Shown piece after piece: positions 61,110 to 64,000 of a DNA stretch of 64,000 bases. A program made the position numbers and the translations under genes. Each line of letters begins with the position of its first letter. Position 1 is the first letter of the stretch. The notes below the pieces were generated by a model. It saw only the letters and a list, made by a program, of their open reading frames with translations. It searched no databases and was not told the origin of the DNA. Origin of the DNA: Paracentrotus lividus (taxonomy: Eukaryota > Echinodermata > Echinoidea > Camarodonta > Echinidae); contig CALNVZ010001721.1 of the NCBI GenBank assembly GCA_940671915.1, positions 44,301,440 through 44,365,439 of the forward strand, in the 5' to 3' direction.

Positions 61110-61540
61110 GCAATAACTTCCTCCTCCTCCCCTCGTCTTCCTCTCCCTCCTCCCCTCCTCCTCCTCTCTCTCTCCTCCCTTCCTCTCCCCTCCATCCCCC
61201 CTCCTCCTCCATAATCTTCCTCCCTCCTCCTCCTCCTTCCTCCTTCCTCTCCTCTTCCTCTTCCTCCTCCTCCTCTCTCTCTCATCCTCCTCCTCTTCCT
61301 CCTCCTCCTCCTCTTCCTACTTCCTCCCCCTCTTCATCCTCCTCCTCTTCCTCCTCCTCTCCTCCTCCCTCCTCCTCCTCTACCTTCTTCCTCTTCCTCC
61401 TCCTCCTCTTTCCTCTTCCGCCTCCTCCTCTTCCTCTCTTTCCTCCTTTCCCTCCTCCTCCTCATCCTCCTCCTCTTTTCCTCCTTCGCCTCCTCCCCCT
61501 TCCGCCTCCTCCTCCTCCTCCTTCTCCTCCAATGTCAATT
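61110..61540 (+). repeat. 430-bp (TCC)n polypyrimidine tract
   Basis: Almost pure C/T on the plus strand with CTCCTCCTC units. The 177-codon Ser/Pro frame is a by-product. Confidence 0.95.
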
Positions 61541-62348
61541 TTTAATACTGAAATTTCATACATATTGATGACTTTACTGTAATGTTGATACCTATGAACT
61601 TCTGTCTTTTTTTATTTCTCTCATATCAATACTGAACATTGAAATACATAATGCTCACTCGACAAGTTTTCCTCCACCGGAATAACCTTGAAATTCTTTT
61701 GTTAGTGATCCAGAAATCCATTCTCTAAATCCCTCTGAAGCTGGCAAAACAAGACTTTTTCATATTTAAAATCTGAGATAATAGGATTTTTATATAGTTT
61801 CATGCAGCACAGATTTTCCCAAATTATGTTTTTCTCCACTTCTTTAACCATTCTCTTGTCTGCAACTACACCGTCTCCAATACATAGCCCATTATTTGTC
61901 ACCATCAATGGTAAGAATAACTAATTGGCTGAAACGATGAGCACAATGTAGAGATATCCTCAAGGTCTGAGATCATAAAATTCCATTCATCTTCGTTATG
62001 CAGCCAATTGACACAATTTCTAAACTTATTACCAATTTATTAAAGAGATTCTTCTTGAACTTTATGTGACATCAAATCACTGGAGCAGCTAATCTCCCCT
62101 CCTATAAAAAAAATAAATGCAATCACTACCAAAAATATCGAACAAAAGTTGTTGGAAACAATAATTTTCATTGAACTTTAAATGACATACTCGGTATGAT
62201 TATTGGTTAAGCTTCCTGAAAATGTACCGTAACTGCCATGAATGATATAGTTTTGTATATTATAATCTTATAAACTTTCTGTGACATGGTATGCAAAAGT
62301 AATGTGTAAGCATTCGTAATATTGCGTATAATACCAAGGATGAAATAA

Positions 62349-62379
<31 letters not shown>

Positions 62380-63051
62380 CTCTATGGACATTTGATGATA
62401 TAATACTGATGTTAAAAATATAACTGTGCTCCAATATAATGACCTGTGAATGCCCTGAATAATGAATGACAAACATTGAACTTTGTTAAAGTTCATTATT
62501 TTTTACTGTACATCTTTCCAAAGCTAAGCTCCCAAAAAATTGTGGCCTAAAAATACCCACGAGGGTGATAAAAAATTAGTACGTTTTCATAAAATCTTCT
62601 ATGAACTTTTGACATACACTGTACGATACTATCCTACTGTTTTCACGGTCTCCATAAATTGTAGAATTGTAAAAGAAAACCCAGCATATTCCTTGGTAAC
62701 AAATGTTACAAATACACAGAACTTTATAGTTATGTTTTAGTTACATGTAAAAATGGGTCTCTACATTAATGCAGCTACAGATGTACTATTCAAGAATAAT
62801 TAGAAAGTGAACTGTGCAAAAAATTCTTTAGAACCTAACTGCATTTAGTATGAAACAGCAAAGCAAAAATATGTTGGTACCTGACATTTCCGAAAATATG
62901 TACGTCTAACTTCAATTTTATTCAAAATTCACTCTTTTATGATATTCGCTCCTTCAAAATTAAACATTTCACTTGTTTTCTTCTTTGTGTAGTTATTGCC
63001 TCCAGTTCAATTCATACCACAGGAATAGAAGAGGTATAACATTTCACTCAC
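61541..63051. other. Intron-like DNA, nothing firm
   Basis: Includes a T run at 62348-62374 and a minus-strand frame at 61702-61908 (KRMVKEVEKNIIWENLCC) that looks protein-like but lacks an acceptor in a usable phase. Confidence 0.35.
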
Positions 63052-63105
63052 TCCTTCCTCTTCAAAACCCATATTCATAAATCCACAAGATAAGGCGCCA
63101 AACCA
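63052..63105 (-). CDS. Candidate internal exon, 18 codons
   Basis: On the minus strand the acceptor is GATATATTTCAG and the donor is GGA|GTGAGTGA, a near-consensus 5' splice site. The 54 nt between them are open only in phase 0 (WFGALSCGFMNMGFEEEG); the other two frames contain stops. Both ends are phase 0, so the exon could be skipped without breaking a frame. No family recognised. It implies that minus-strand transcription starts to the right of 63.1 kb or beyond the window. Confidence 0.5.
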
Positions 63106-63422
63106 CTGAAATATATCCATGTCAATTATTTCCTTTAGAAAATACAAGTAGTACATGTGATACTGGTCATATTTCACCACAAGAAGAAAGCAAATGATTG
63201 GTAGCATATTTACAACATATGGTGAGAATCTCAGTAGTATTGAACCTTAAAAAAAATTATTTCTCTTTTTTTTTTGAAAATTCATTCATCACATGACATG
63301 TGAAAATAAATCAATCTCAAATATGAGGTGGTTCTCAAAAAAAAAGAAAAAAAGAAGCAAGTGTCAAAACAAAATGCTATCCAATGTGAAAAAGATGTGA
63401 CTCTATGACCCTTTCGCTCTAC

Positions 63423-63465
63423 CTTTATATCAAGGAAAATGATGTTCCAAATGATGATTGCAAAT
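63423..63465 (-). CDS. Candidate internal exon
   Basis: Read on the minus strand, AACAG precedes a 43-nt stretch open in one frame (FAIIIWNIIFLDIK), followed by donor AAG|GTAGAGCG. It enters in phase 2 and leaves in phase 0, which matches the phase-0 start of the next exon-like island at 63105. The encoded piece is hydrophobic. The acceptor lacks a good pyrimidine tract, so this is a weaker call than its neighbour. Product unknown. Confidence 0.25.
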
Positions 63466-64000
63466 CTGTTCATTCAACAAGTCTTCCTACCTCAAGCCTC
63501 AAGGAATAATAAATCAATTCATATTATCAAGGAGCTGCAATTATTTAATATTTTTGAGATTACCCATTTGGGCACAGTCTTGAAAGATACATGTACTGTA
63601 TGTACATCATTTGACATCTCATTTGATCTCTCTTGTCCATATAAGCATTAAAAAAAAAAAATGGCTTCACGTCAACTAAAATACATGTAGAGCCATGCCA
63701 AAGAAATATTCTTCATTTATTCTCTATACCCCTATATTCCCTACCCATCATCCCTGCATCATAGAAAAATAAATCAAAATCTATTTATGATAAACTGCTC
63801 CATAGTGACTACAATGTAGATGATAAAGTGGTCTACTGTAAAGACTTTATTAATATTGGTTTCCCAAGAGGGATAAAGGAAACAATTGGCACCTACAAAT
63901 CCCATAGTGCATCCATCATCTAGTCTTTAATGACAGACCCTATCACACATGTAATATATTTTAGTTGATATTAGACATTTAAACAGGCTGCATTCTAAAA

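Noticed and set aside
61049-61582. 177-codon Ser/Pro-rich open frame
   Set aside because: Low-complexity translation of a (TCC)n tract.
1-64000. LTR retrotransposons, retroviruses or Polintons
   Set aside because: No long direct terminal repeats and no gag, pol, integrase or capsid-like frames were seen.

Overview
The window is AT-rich, intron-like animal DNA. Abundant ACATGT and AGGCCTAT words, tRNA-derived SINEs, many short inverted-repeat (MITE-type) elements and degenerate TTAGGG-like arrays suggest a marine invertebrate deuterostome, most likely an echinoderm such as a sea urchin. That call rests on sequence style, not on a gene match. There are no bacterial operons, rRNA genes, CRISPR arrays or long intact genes.

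Coding signal is confined to small exon-like islands, almost all on the minus strand. Each has an acceptor, an open frame and a GT donor. The best are at 63052-63105, 50329-50509, 48999-49087, 48642-48659, 46718-46831, 46207-46277, 42888-43085, 32766-32984 (ends in a stop), 17580-17704, 14938-14988, 11618-11677 and 2641-2784. Phases agree across 50329 -> 48999 -> 48642 and across 46718 -> 46207, which is the strongest sign that these are real. The stop near 32766 suggests at least two minus-strand transcription units: one ending near 32.8 kb, and one running from about 32.4 kb out of the left edge. I do not recognise either protein. Several exons encode helix-rich segments, and the leftmost encodes a hydrophobic, possibly membrane-spanning stretch.

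The introns are packed with mobile-element remains: a 1.34 kb foldback element with TA target sites (6228-7566), an adjacent TTAA-flanked element and 1.1 kb inverted-repeat element (21532-23136), a nested pair (15037-15708), a 1.0 kb TA-flanked element carrying a repeated 15-bp motif (52157-53167), several 0.1-0.5 kb MITEs, a LINE 3' end (11100-11410) and three SINE loci. A second layer consists of local direct duplications with periods of about 70-360 bp at more than ten places. One of them (45890-46690) has copied a unit containing an exon four times. Microsatellites, two long T tracts and a 430-bp pyrimidine tract complete the picture.
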